Shown in pieces: positions 46,135 through 56,379 of a DNA stretch of 64,000 bases. Each line of letters begins with the position of its first letter. Within the stretch, counting starts at the first letter, position 1. The notes under the pieces were generated by a model, which saw nothing but the letters and a program-made list of their open reading frames with translations, was not told the origin of the DNA and did no database searches. The DNA comes from Beroe forskalii (taxonomy: Eukaryota > Ctenophora > Nuda > Beroida > Beroidae). Where the stretch lies: positions 124,001 through 188,000 of the forward strand of contig WFMF01000330.1 of assembly GCA_011033025.1 (NCBI GenBank). Direction: 5' to 3'. Both the position numbers and the translations under genes were made by a program.

Positions 46135-48049
46135 GTACCACTTCAGATTTAAATTATAAAATTTAATGATTATAGGTACCTAAATGATTATAGGTACTCT
46201 CTTTTGTTTACCATCTTATGAGGGTTTTGTTTTTTGCCTGCTTATGTGAGCTTATGGCGAGTGAATGGCTGTCAAATTGAAAGGAAATTCACTCTGGGGT
46301 TTGGTTACCGAAATCTATTTAATAAATTCAAACTCGATGTGTTGAGTGGTTCATAGCCTAGAACAAGTAACCTGAGAGCTGTGTGCTGCATGTGTTAATC
46401 AAATCTCGGAAAATTTCTATATTATGTTTTGAATAGAAGGGAGTTTGGTTATTATTGTTCTTGTGATATGGGTAGCTAAGTTGTCCATATCCAAATTTTA
46501 TTCCAAATTAACCAACAACTTATCTATTCACTTTTTTGATCATATTTGTCAAAAACTCAAAGTAAATAATGTGTGTAGATCGGAGAAACTATCTAACTAT
46601 GCATTATACTCTATACCATGTCATGATATTGACATCACTCTTACATCTGAAACGCGTGTTTTTCAAATAACAAAATACTGCGGTAGGTAATACCTTCATT
46701 AATCAGCTCATAAAAGCATAAAGAGTAATGAAATCTTTCTTTAGTTCGTTGTATTTGAATGTCACATCTCTGTTGTGGAGATATGTATACCTTGCTATAT
46801 CTTGCTATACAAATGAAGAAATATACAGGACCTACTACAATACTTCGCTGTGATATTATACAGTATAAACAAGTGAGCAAGTGACGTTAGGTATACACAA
46901 TGGAGCAATAGGTTTGCTCTCTGAAGACGACAGCTAATTGAAGAGCTGCTCCTGCAGATCCTATGTTATTTAGTTCTATTTTTAGCTCACTTCGTTGTGT
47001 GTTGCAATGTGTATTAGAAGGCCTCTTCCTGATTTTTAGTCCATAAGGCCTATCAAGGTTATTCAGGCTTTCAGAAAAGTGGCATAATGTAGTACCTCAT
47101 CAAAAATAAAATGCTCAGTGCTCACTGTCATTTAGAGAGGATTTTTAAATTCCTAATAGTAGGTACCTATATGACAATATTTAGGTATTTAAAACCATTA
47201 CTGTGGATTTTCTCGGCCCTGTTTTAGGGCCAGGCTCTGTTCTTGAACAGAAAAGTATGAGTTATGCTATTTATAGCACAATGTATTCAAGTCAAATACC
47301 AGTGTTCAGTTCGAAGTCAAGAGTATATAGTAAGATTATAGATTTAAGTTGGGTTGCCATGGTTGCAGCGGAAACAACTTAAATGCATTGTGTAATATGA
47401 ATCTTGTTCATGAGTAATATAGTGATACACCCATGTAACATTCCGTACGTTTGTTTCCGAATTGTTTTGAGAGAACTGCACGATATGCATTATGCATTCC
47501 TTCAGGAAATCGAGAACTCCGAAACTAAAGAAGGCACAAGATCACGCGACAACAAATTTTAAGCATTTTTCTGAATTGACCTAGTGCTTAATAATTTTCA
47601 CCTTACAACCTTACACCTTAAATTCAGCATTTTTGCGGCCACAGTGCTTAATTTTCTGCTTTATTGATTTTCTGGACTAAGAATAGTTTTTTTTGTTAAA
47701 TTGTACCCCATTTCATCTATTGATAAGTTCGTATTGCACGTGACTGATCGTTTCTATTTAGTTACGTTTTTCTCACACAATCGTACAGCAAGCGTAGCAC
47801 TCTGCTTGTTGCTTGCTAGATTGGTATTGTAGTATTTTGCTCTATCTCTAGCATGTACAGAATTACTAACTTTCGTCTTAGAACGATAGATGATTTCACC
47901 GCCATTATCTAAGACTCTATTGCAGCTTTGCGTAGTTCTAATATGACAATTTGACGATTTCTACGCTCTATCTCTGCTGAAATCGAGGTACTACAACTGA
48001 TATATCAGATTACCGTTTAGTGTACCGTTTGTTTGGTCTGTGTTTGGAG
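46135..48049. other. SPEF2 intron 9, left part; no exon recognised
   Basis: About 1.9 kb, AT-rich. Short open frames (46445-46690, 46641-46880) show no motif. The last few hundred bases before 48050 presumably hold the promoter and 5' UTR of the nested Tudor-like gene; no clear TATA box was found. Confidence 0.4.
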
Positions 48050-51000
48050 ATGTCTGGAGACACTACAGACCCTGTGCCTGGAGATGAAGTGTTCGTGTAC
48101 TGGCTAGGAGAGGGATGGTTCACTGCCACCATCAACTCCCTGCAGTCCAGCAGGGGGAGCTGCATAATCGAGTGGACGGACGGGGAATGGAGTCCGGAAA
48201 AAGCTAATCTCTCCGACATCTTCCTCAACAAGGTTCCGGATGCCAACGCTATTGCGGTGGGAAGTGAGGTGCTTTTCAAGCAGGGACTGTACTACTGCGG
48301 AGAGAACGAGGCGGGGCAGCTCTGCGAGGATTCGGGGCGGGACTTGTCCGAGGCTCAGAAACAGGTGCTAAGAGATCGCAGACAGGTGTCAGACAGGTGG
48401 CATCTGGGCGTGGTTACCGAGGTGGTGGGGGACAGGAAGGCGGAACCGGTTTACAAAGGCAGACATGTGGGGAAGGACCATCCTCAGGTTTCTAAGGATG
48501 GGTATGTTGGGTATAGCGCGACTTTTACTGATCTGAGCATAGCTGATTTGAGGATTGCACTGCGTGAGAGGACTCCTCCTCCCCCATCGGCTCCTCCTCC
48601 TCTTCCCCCTCCTTCTCTTCCTTCTCCTCCCCCATCTGCTCCTCCCCCTCCTGCTACTCCTCCTGCTCTGCCCTGTGGTAGTCCTGATTCTCATTCTTCC
48701 TCACCTCCTCCCCCTGCTGCCCCCTCCTCAATCATTCTTCCTCCTCCCCCCTCTACTCTCGATTATTCCTCTGACTCCTCTCGTCTCACCGCCCCTAAAA
48801 CAGGTGACCGTGTCTTTGTCGCCTGGCTCGGGTATGGCTGGTTTACCGCTACCATAGAAAGGTTTGTCCCCGGTGACAGTAACTCGTGTATGGTCCGATG
48901 GACTGACGGGAATTGGTCGCCCGAGCAAGCCTCGTATAAGAACCTGATCGTTGACCGAATGCCTGATCCTAAAGCACTGGCCGTAGGTTCGCGGGTGTTG
49001 TTCTCCCAAGGGCAGTACTACTGCGGTTCCAATGACTTACCCGGGCTACCCTCCGATGGCAGCGGAAGGGGCATGTCCGATGCCAGGAAGAGTTTACTGC
49101 TGTCTCAACGGAAAGTGTCAGTACGGTGGCATGTGGGTCAGATTACCTGTGCTGTGAAGAATGAGGATGATGAAGGGATGGTGTACTCAGTGCGACATGT
49201 TGACAGCTCTGATCCTGGATTCCAGACTGATGATTTTGTGGGATACTGCTCGACTGTTCATAACATCAAGTTGAGTGACCTGAGGGATTCCTGCCTGATG
49301 AAGGATTATATCAAGCAGCTACCTCTGCTCTGCCCCCTCCTGCTCTGTCCCGTGGTCCTGATCCTCATTCTTCCTCACTTCCTCCTCCTCCTACTGCCCT
49401 CTCCTCAATCACTGCTCTTCCCCCCTCTACTATCGATTATTCCTCTGACTCCGCCCCTCTCACCGCCCCTAAAACAGGTGACCGTGTCTTTGTCGCCTGG
49501 CTCGGGTATGGCTGGTTTACCGCTACCATAGAAAGGTTTGTACCCGGTGACAGTAACTCTTGTATGGTCCGATGGACTGATGGGAATTGGTCGCCTGAGC
49601 AAGCCTCGTATAAGAACCTGATCGTTGACCGCCTGCCTGATCCTAAAACACTGACTGTAGGTTCGCGGGTGTTGTTCTCCCAAGGGCAGTACTACTGCGG
49701 TTCCAATGACTTACCCGGGCTACCCTCTGATGGCAGCGGAAGGGGCATGTCCGATGCCAGGAAGAGTTTACTGCTGTCTCAACGGAAAGTGTCAGTACGG
49801 TGGCATGTGGGTCAGATTACCTGTGCTATGAAGAGTGAGGATGATGAAGGGATGGTGTACTCAGTGCGACATGTTGACAGCTCTGATCCAGGATTCCAAA
49901 CTGATGATTTCGTGGGATACTGCCCTACTGTTCATGGCATCAAGTTGAGTGACCTGAGGGATTCCTGCCTGATGAGGGATTACATCAAACAGCTTCCTCT
50001 TTCTCTGCCCCCTCCTGCTCTGCCCTGTGGTCCTGATCCTCAATCTTCCTCACCTCCTGCAACTGCACCCTCCTCAATCACTGCTCCTCTTCCTCCCTCT
50101 ACTCTCCATTATTCCTCTGTCTCCTCCCCTCTCACCGCCCCTAAAACAGGTGACCGTGTCTTTGTCGCCTGGCTCGGGTATGGCTGGTTTACCGCTACCA
50201 TAGAAAGGTTTGTACCCGGTGACAGTAACTTGTGTATGGTCCGGTGGACTGATGGGAATTGGTCGCCCGAGCAAGCCTCGTATAAGAACCTGATCGTTGA
50301 CCGCCTGCCTGATCCTGAAACACTGACTGTAGGTTCGCGGGTGTTGTTCTCCCAAGGACAGTACTACTGCGGTTCCAATGACTTACCCGGGCTACCCTCT
50401 GATGGCAGCGGAAGGGGCATGTCCGATGCCAGGAAGAGTTTACTGATGTCTCAACGGAAAGTGTCAGTGCGGTGGCATGTGGGTCAGATTACCTGTGCTG
50501 TGAAGAGTGAGGATGATGAAGGGATGGTGTACTCAGTGCGACATGTTGACAGCTCTGATCCTGGATTCCAGACTGATGATTTCATGGGATACTGTCCAGC
50601 TGTTCACGGTATCAAGTTGAGTGACCTGAGGGATTCCTGCCTGATGAAGGACTACATCAAGCAGCTTCCTGGAGGGGATGTGTCCGTGGAAGCAACTGTT
50701 TCAGTTACCAGAACCCCTTCCAAGGCCCTGGCTAAAGGGACAGCGTGCTTTGTCTACTGGCTAGGACACGGCTGGTTTAAAGCTACAGTAACCCAAGGTC
50801 TGAGTGGAGGTGGGGTGTACATGGTGAAGTGGGTGGATGGGAGTTGGTGTGCAGAGCAGGCTTCCCGAGATAACGTTATCCCTGATACCCAGCCCCCTCC
50901 CCCCGGCACTCTGGGGCCGGGTCGGAGGATCCTCTTCAGACAGGGGCTCTACTACTGCGGAGCTAATGACGAGGGGACTCTCTGCGAGAGTTCAGGGAGA

Positions 51001-51348
51001 GATCTGTCCGACGAGGGGAAGAGGCGGCTGGCGGAGAGGCGGCAGATATCCGAGCGGTGGCACCTCGGCCATGTCACGAGGGTGTCACGAGGTGAGGGGG
51101 GCGAGGAGGTGGTTTCAGGGCATCATGTCGCCTCGGATGATCCCCAGTCCTCTGACACTGGATTTTTGGGGTATAGCCAAGAGTTCCAGGACTTCCCTCT
51201 TAGGGATGTCAGGGTTTTCTTACCGGAGGAGGTAAGCTGCACGGTTACAGTGTCCAGGTCTCCCGGACGCTCCTTGGGACAGAGAATCATTGATTCTGTT
51301 TCTTCGTTCTTCAGAAAGTTCAAACGTGAGCCAGCAGATGACTGCTGA
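48050..51348 (+). CDS. Five-repeat Tudor/Agenet-like protein, single exon, nested in SPEF2 intron
   Basis: First real ATG is 48050 (MSGDTTDPVPGDEVFVYW); the last stop is TGA 51346-51348. The protein has five copies of a 160-170-residue module at about 48074, 48803, 49477, 50149 and 50720. Each module has a first half GDxVFVxWLGxGWFTATI with WTDGxWSPEQAS, and a second half VGSRVLFSQGQYYCGSND, then RWHVGQIT and VxSVRHVDSSDPG with FVGYC. The two aromatic-rich small-barrel-like halves resemble Tudor/Agenet (chromatin or RNP reader) pairs; this is inference from pattern. Pro/Ser-rich linkers separate repeats 1-4. Repeats 2, 3 and 4 are nearly identical in DNA, 674 and 672 bp apart. Between repeats 2 and 3 the frame shifts by one base in the linker (near 49330), so either a short intron (a CCCCTAAAACAG/GTGACC acceptor-like site is at 49476) or a frame-breaking indel is present. 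The C-terminal tail is basic (FFRKFKREPADDC). Function unknown. Confidence 0.78.
48803..50668 (+). repeat. Three recent 672-674-bp internal repeats
   Basis: Units beginning GGTGACCGTGTCTTTGTCGC at 48803, 49477 and 50149 include one protein module plus the linker. They differ at only scattered positions, far less than the outer modules 1 and 5 differ from them. This indicates unequal exchange or gene conversion inside the coding sequence. The 674-bp spacing of the first pair is not a multiple of three. Confidence 0.92.
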
Positions 51349-51959
51349 AAGTGACTTGGTTCTTCTGGTTCATCAAAAAATTAAAACTGACTAATATAAT
51401 GACCTAATGTCGCTATCAAATCGAGACGTTAAATATTGAAAGAGACTGATTAATGAATGCGGTGAACTTGCAGAATGCAGATCGAATCTAAAAACCACAG
51501 TGCATGTTATTTTAGGATTTTTGTTGACTTCATAGTACCTTTATGTTAAGAAAGATAAACTAAATCCCACGTAATTATCGTACTTTGCTAGTATTATTTT
51601 TCATGCCTTATTGATTAAGTTTTTAGTTTTTTTTTAATCACTGTGTACTATATAGATGTACATAATAATGTAAGTGTATACATATTGTACAATGTATTTA
51701 TGAGTTAATATTGTATCGATAATAGATATGTTTCATCGATTGTGTGTACAAATCAAATGGTTAATTATTTCTCAATTTAGGAGAGAGAAAAAAATTAAGA
51801 AATACCCATAGTATCATTGTTTCTCAAATATTTTTGGTGGACCTAATTTCGATCAGAATGGCGTTATTGGTGGTTTTCAGTGAGAAAACTGACCATAACA
51901 GGATCAAATGACACGGTTGCCATGGTAACGTATTTTTATCACAATCATGATTTTGTAGT
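51349..51959. other. Spacer between the Tudor-like gene and ZSWIM2
   Basis: About 600 bp, AT-rich, presumably 3' UTR and spacer. No gene or strong repeat seen. Confidence 0.4.
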
Positions 51960-52310
51960 CTCCTCACCCAGCTGCCATGTCCCGCTCTGTCCCCAATCTA
52001 AACTGACACCCTATCCTCACCCAGCTGCCATGTCTCGCTCTGTCCCCTTTCTAAACTGACACCCTATCTTCCCCTAGCTGCCATGTCCCGCTCTGTCCGG
52101 GCTATCTAAACTGACATCCTTTCCTCCCTAGTTGCCATGTCCCGCTCTGTCCCCTATCTAAACTGACACCCTATCCTCCCCTAGCTGCCATGTCCCGCTC
52201 TGTCCCCTATCTAAACTGACACCCTATCCTCCTCTAGCTGCCATGTCCCGCTCTGTCCCCTATCTAAACTGACACCCTATCCTCCCCTAGCTGCCATGTC
52301 CCGCTCTGTC
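51960..52310 (+). repeat. 53-bp minisatellite containing the ZSWIM2 start codon and an acceptor-like AG
   Basis: Seven copies with ATG at 51977, 52030, 52083, 52137, 52190, 52243 and 52296 (spacing 53, one 54). Each reads CTAGCTGCCATGTCCCGCTC then TGTCCCCTATCTAAACTGAC. The last copy is the real start of ZSWIM2 (MSRSVP). In most upstream copies the same ATG opens a nine-codon frame MSRSVPYLN ending in TGA; in the 52083 copy it ends in TAA. Each copy is preceded by a pyrimidine-rich CCTCCCCTAG that could be a 3' splice site. Confidence 0.95.
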
Positions 52311-54704
52311 CCATGGCGCCACACCAGCTCTGACGCCGTCCACGCAAGACAACTCCAAGCCATGCGGGCTCGTATCTACGTGCTCCAGGAGAATGGTCCT
52401 ACAGCAGTAACAGTGAAGGAGCACGACAGCCCTAAGAAACTGCGGGTGTGTTTGGGAGACCCCTGCACGTGCACGTGCAGTACTTTCCTCAGGGAACGGG
52501 ACCTGTGCATCCACATCCTGTGGGTCATGCTCAAACTCTTCCGGATACCCCCTGAGAACCCGATCAGTTGGCAGGGAGCGTTGGTGGAGAGGGAGATCCA
52601 GCAGATAGTGAAGAGCAGGGAGTCAGTGAGGCGCAGCCGAGGACCTAACACTCTGGGAGGAGGAGGAGGAGGGGAGAGGAGGGATGATCAGGTAGAGGAG
52701 CATGTAGTGGAGCCCAGGCCTATTGAGGAGGGGGATTGCTGCCCCATCTGCCAGGACGAGATGACGGCCTCCCAGCACCTCACATACTGTAGGTACAGCT
52801 GCGGGCACAGCATACACAGTAAGTGCATGAAGATCTGGGCAGACCACCAGATCTCCCAGGGCACTAAGATCCTGTGCCCCATGTGTCGTGCTGAGTTCGG
52901 GACCCTCAAGATGATCATGACAGACCACCTCAAACAGAACGCCTTCCGACGGGACGTGCACGCGGGCACCACCTGCAGCAGCTGCAACGTGACGCCGATC
53001 CAGGGAAAGCTGTACCTCTGCACCATCTGCCAGCACTACAACCTCTGCATGCAGTGCTTCGCGGGCCCCAACCACACCCAGCACCCCTTCCAGTACAAGG
53101 AGAAGCCCGCCCACAGGTGGAGGCCCGCCGTACGGGACCTCTCCGCGCTCCCGCCCACCCTCTCAGCGGAGCTGGAGAACAGGGACATCACGGAGAATGA
53201 CTACGAAACGCTGCTGGCTCTCGACAACGCGGCGCCCGGGTCAGGGGGCCTGTCACACAGAGAGCTGGCTGCTCTCAAGTGTGTCATGTTAACCAAGAAT
53301 AGCTCGCTGCTGAAGCAACGAGATGAGCACTGTGGTATTTGTCTGGCTGGATATACCATATCGCAACATGTCGTGGAGTTGCCCTGCTCACACAAGTTTC
53401 ACAAGGTTAGTCTCAAAATAGGAACTGTAATTTTAGGATTTTCGACACTTTTGGAAAAACATGCGGGGTCCTGACTCCTGTATGAACTTGAAATTTTCTT
53501 TGATAAAATGGATCTTTAGCTTTGATAATTTGATAGTTCAATTCAAATGAAACAGCTGGACGTGCACATAATTTGAGGGAGAATAATTACACCACATATG
53601 GCAGAGAAATGAACAGTTTAAAATGTGTGGTCAGTATGTTTCTTGGACTTTTTTCTCTCTATTTCATCTACCCTTTATAATTCCCCTCATCTTCAGGTTT
53701 GCGGTGATAACTGGCTTGCTCACACCCACGACTACTGTCCGACGTGCAACGAAACTGTAGTTGTAACCTTGCCTCAGAGGAAGAGAACGAACCTCGTGAG
53801 GTTTAACCAGAAGGAAGAGATACCAGAGGAGCCGAAATTAGAGTTCTCGATGACTGGAAACGCTCTGAGCAGTGGGGCATTCGTTCTGAGTGAGGATGGT
53901 AGGAGAGAGGAAAGTTGGGGAGATGAGAATGCGGGAGCAGAAAATGGGAGAGGAGAGCGGGTGGCCGGAAGTGTAAAAAGACCCGGGAACCAAAGTAATA
54001 TCAATCAAGGTGGAAGACAATTAAATTTGTGTCAAAGAAATGGAGATCATGTGAATGGCAATCAAACAAATGATAGTCGTGTGCAAGGAAACCAGGAAAA
54101 AGGAACGCGTAAGAATGGTTCCCTGTCAAGGGGAACGTTACAAAGCTCTCTGAGGAAGAAGAGCAACGGTTCATTGCTGCAAGTTGGGGGCACTTCCTCA
54201 GCGGAGAGTATTCCGAGCAGTGGGTCTAATGGCATTGCTCTGATTAGTGATAACTTTGCAACGGAGCAGGTAGATTCTGATAAGAGGAAGGTTGTGATGA
54301 AGGGACGTAGAGCATCGCCACAGAAAGACACGTTACCGTCCCTTATTGATGTTCAGGGCCAAACTCTGTCTGTAGGAAGTATCAATAATCATGGCAAGGA
54401 ACCTCGGAAAACCCGCGGTTCCAGACCACCTCGAGTACCTCGAGAGAGGAACACCAACGATCATAATACCACTGCAGTGTGTGAATTGGAGCTGGATCTT
54501 AGAGGTGGATCCAGTGGATCTCCTGTTGATATTATCAGGCGGATCTCAAGTGTTAATGAACGGCCAAACTCTCGGTCTCCCGGGAAAAGGCGTCCCTCAA
54601 GGGAGAATAGTCGGTCCCCTTCCACACACCACAATAACAATAATAACAATGATGCGGAAATACAACCTGAATTAGTTCTCGTGAGTGGCACGAGGATATC
54701 CTGA
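52296..54704 (+). CDS. ZSWIM2: ZSWIM2-like E3 ubiquitin ligase, 705 residues, two exons
   Basis: Exon 1 is 52296-53405 and exon 2 is 53697-54704 (TGA), joined in phase 0 inside the second RING (SHKFHK/VCGDNW). Domains in order: a SWIM zinc finger at about residues 50-70 (CTCTCSTFLRERDLCIHIL, the CxC...CxH pattern); a first RING, CPICQDEMTASQHL, with CGHSIHSKCMKIW and CPMC; a ZZ finger, CSSCNVTPIQGKLYLCTICQ, with CMQCF and H-H at the end; a second RING, CGICLAGYTISQHVVELPC, with CPTCN; and a long Ser/Asn/Arg-rich tail. The SWIM-RING-ZZ-RING order is diagnostic of ZSWIM2 (MEX), a testis-expressed ligase in mammals. It sits in SPEF2 intron 9, same strand. The start lies in a minisatellite that duplicates the ATG. 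All zinc ligands look present. Confidence 0.93.
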
Positions 54705-56379
54705 TCGTCTTTGTATCTTTGTAACTTTTTTTTAGTTAGTATCACTTCAAATGGCGAACTTTAGAATTTTGTACATAACTTATTATGATCATTCAAAATG
54801 CCAGAAGACAGATAACTTATTTTGAAATTTATTTTGAATCCAAAATCTAAATGTTGTTTCATGAAAACTAAAATGGGATTTCCGTTTAACGATTTGTTTT
54901 ATATTTTAAAAAGTAACCAGAACACCAGAACCAGTTATGTTGAAATGAAGTTTGACATTCAATCTCTGTTCTAATCCAATCCATCGCCCTCCAACCATTG
55001 TTTAACTCTTCTCCGCCTGACTAATCCTTTCCTCATTTGATACGTGTAGTGTAAACTGATCTCAGAATCGGTCTTTGGTTTCTCGCGTAGTCTTGGAGAT
55101 GTGACCTTGGCCAAGGACAAGTTGTTCACATGTGACTTTTCCTTGTTCAGGCCACAGTACGCGTGTCTTCTTCCATCTAGCTCTGTCTGTGTTATCATTA
55201 ATGTCCTATTGATGTTTGCATTTTGTTTATAGGCTCGTTCTTTGCTTTGTTTTGAAACTTTCTTCACTAACAAGTGCCAGAGAAAGTGCCATGTCGTATT
55301 ATTACAGTAGAAGGTAGATAAGTGGACCGTGTGATGCAAGTTAGAAAGTGCCATCTGCATGACCCTCCGATAAATAGTGCATTTCATTGCATTTGAGACT
55401 TGAAACATAGATCCGATGGTATGACAATGCGTGTCTTCATGTATAGTTCAATAACCTTTAGTAATTAGTAGCTATAAGAAGTTAGAAATAGTGCAGACTA
55501 AGTCGAATGGCCAATTTCTTCATGCATGGTCTGAGTTGTATAGATTTCCAAATTCGCCATTACAACCACATTAATGTTTTTACTGCATTAGTGTTGGAGT
55601 AGATGGCATATATTTTAAAATTTGGAGTGTTCTGCTTACTAGATAATTTTGTGCGATGATGTGCATGTAATAGCATGATGCTTCTCCTTATTTCTTGAGT
55701 TTCCGTTGCTCCATAGGTTGTATCTACACACGTATCAAAACGCAGACTTTTCCTCCCAAGGGTACGAGGTTTCTTATTTTGATAAAGTTTGTTTTTCACA
55801 TCTTTTGTTAAATTTGTTGAAATTTAAGTTTGTATATTGTGTGTAATTTATAAAATTTTGTTTTGAATATTTAAAATGATTTGTCGAAAGCATTGTTTCA
55901 TTTTTGCAGTGTATTGAATGTTAGACAATCCATTGCCATGGAAATTCCGATGCTTGATATTTGCGATTGTGCACAAGTATCAAATGATTCGGAGAGCTGA
56001 TATAGATTTTATTGTAAGAATTTGAAAAATTGGCTCCCCGCCCTGGCGCCCTAAGACCCTATTGAAAACACTGTGTTATTCAAAAGCGTGTGTTAATTGT
56101 GTTGGTTTACCCACCACGCTTTCTGGCCTGACCGATCAGTGCACTTCATTATGAAAATGCTCCATGCTGATTGCACGAACCTCAGAGTGTTGCGGGTAAA
56201 CTGACATTCCGTCCATAAACCCACATTCCACTCTAAAACCATAATATTCTGCTCACTTTATAACAATAGGCTCTCATTTTGATGCATATTGAACTCGGCT
56301 ACTCCTCGTCTAACATACTCATATCATTACTCCCCTACATAGCATCTGATTGCCTCTTATCCCCAGGTTCGTACATCAG
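54705..56379. other. SPEF2 intron 9, right part
   Basis: ZSWIM2 3' flank and remaining intron. A 145-codon minus frame at 54971-55408 is basic (LVRRRRVKQWLEGDGLD at its end) and starts with ATG, but it shows no domain and no codon or splice support, so I do not call it. The acceptor used for the next SPEF2 exon must be the AG at 56378-56379 (TACATCAG) to keep frame; a stronger-looking CCCCAG at 56366 would give a stop. Confidence 0.45.

Noticed and set aside
46445-46880. Possible missing SPEF2 exons in intron 9
   Set aside because: Exons 9 and 10 already join in phase (46134 to 56380) and these frames show no coiled-coil or SPEF2 motif.
48389-50355. Several minus-strand and shifted plus-strand frames inside the Tudor-like gene
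   Set aside because: Shadows of the conserved plus-strand frame; they repeat with the same 672-bp period.
54971-55408. 145-codon minus-strand frame downstream of ZSWIM2
   Set aside because: No domain, no promoter or splice evidence, and likely antisense to the ZSWIM2 3' UTR. Could be revisited with RNA data.
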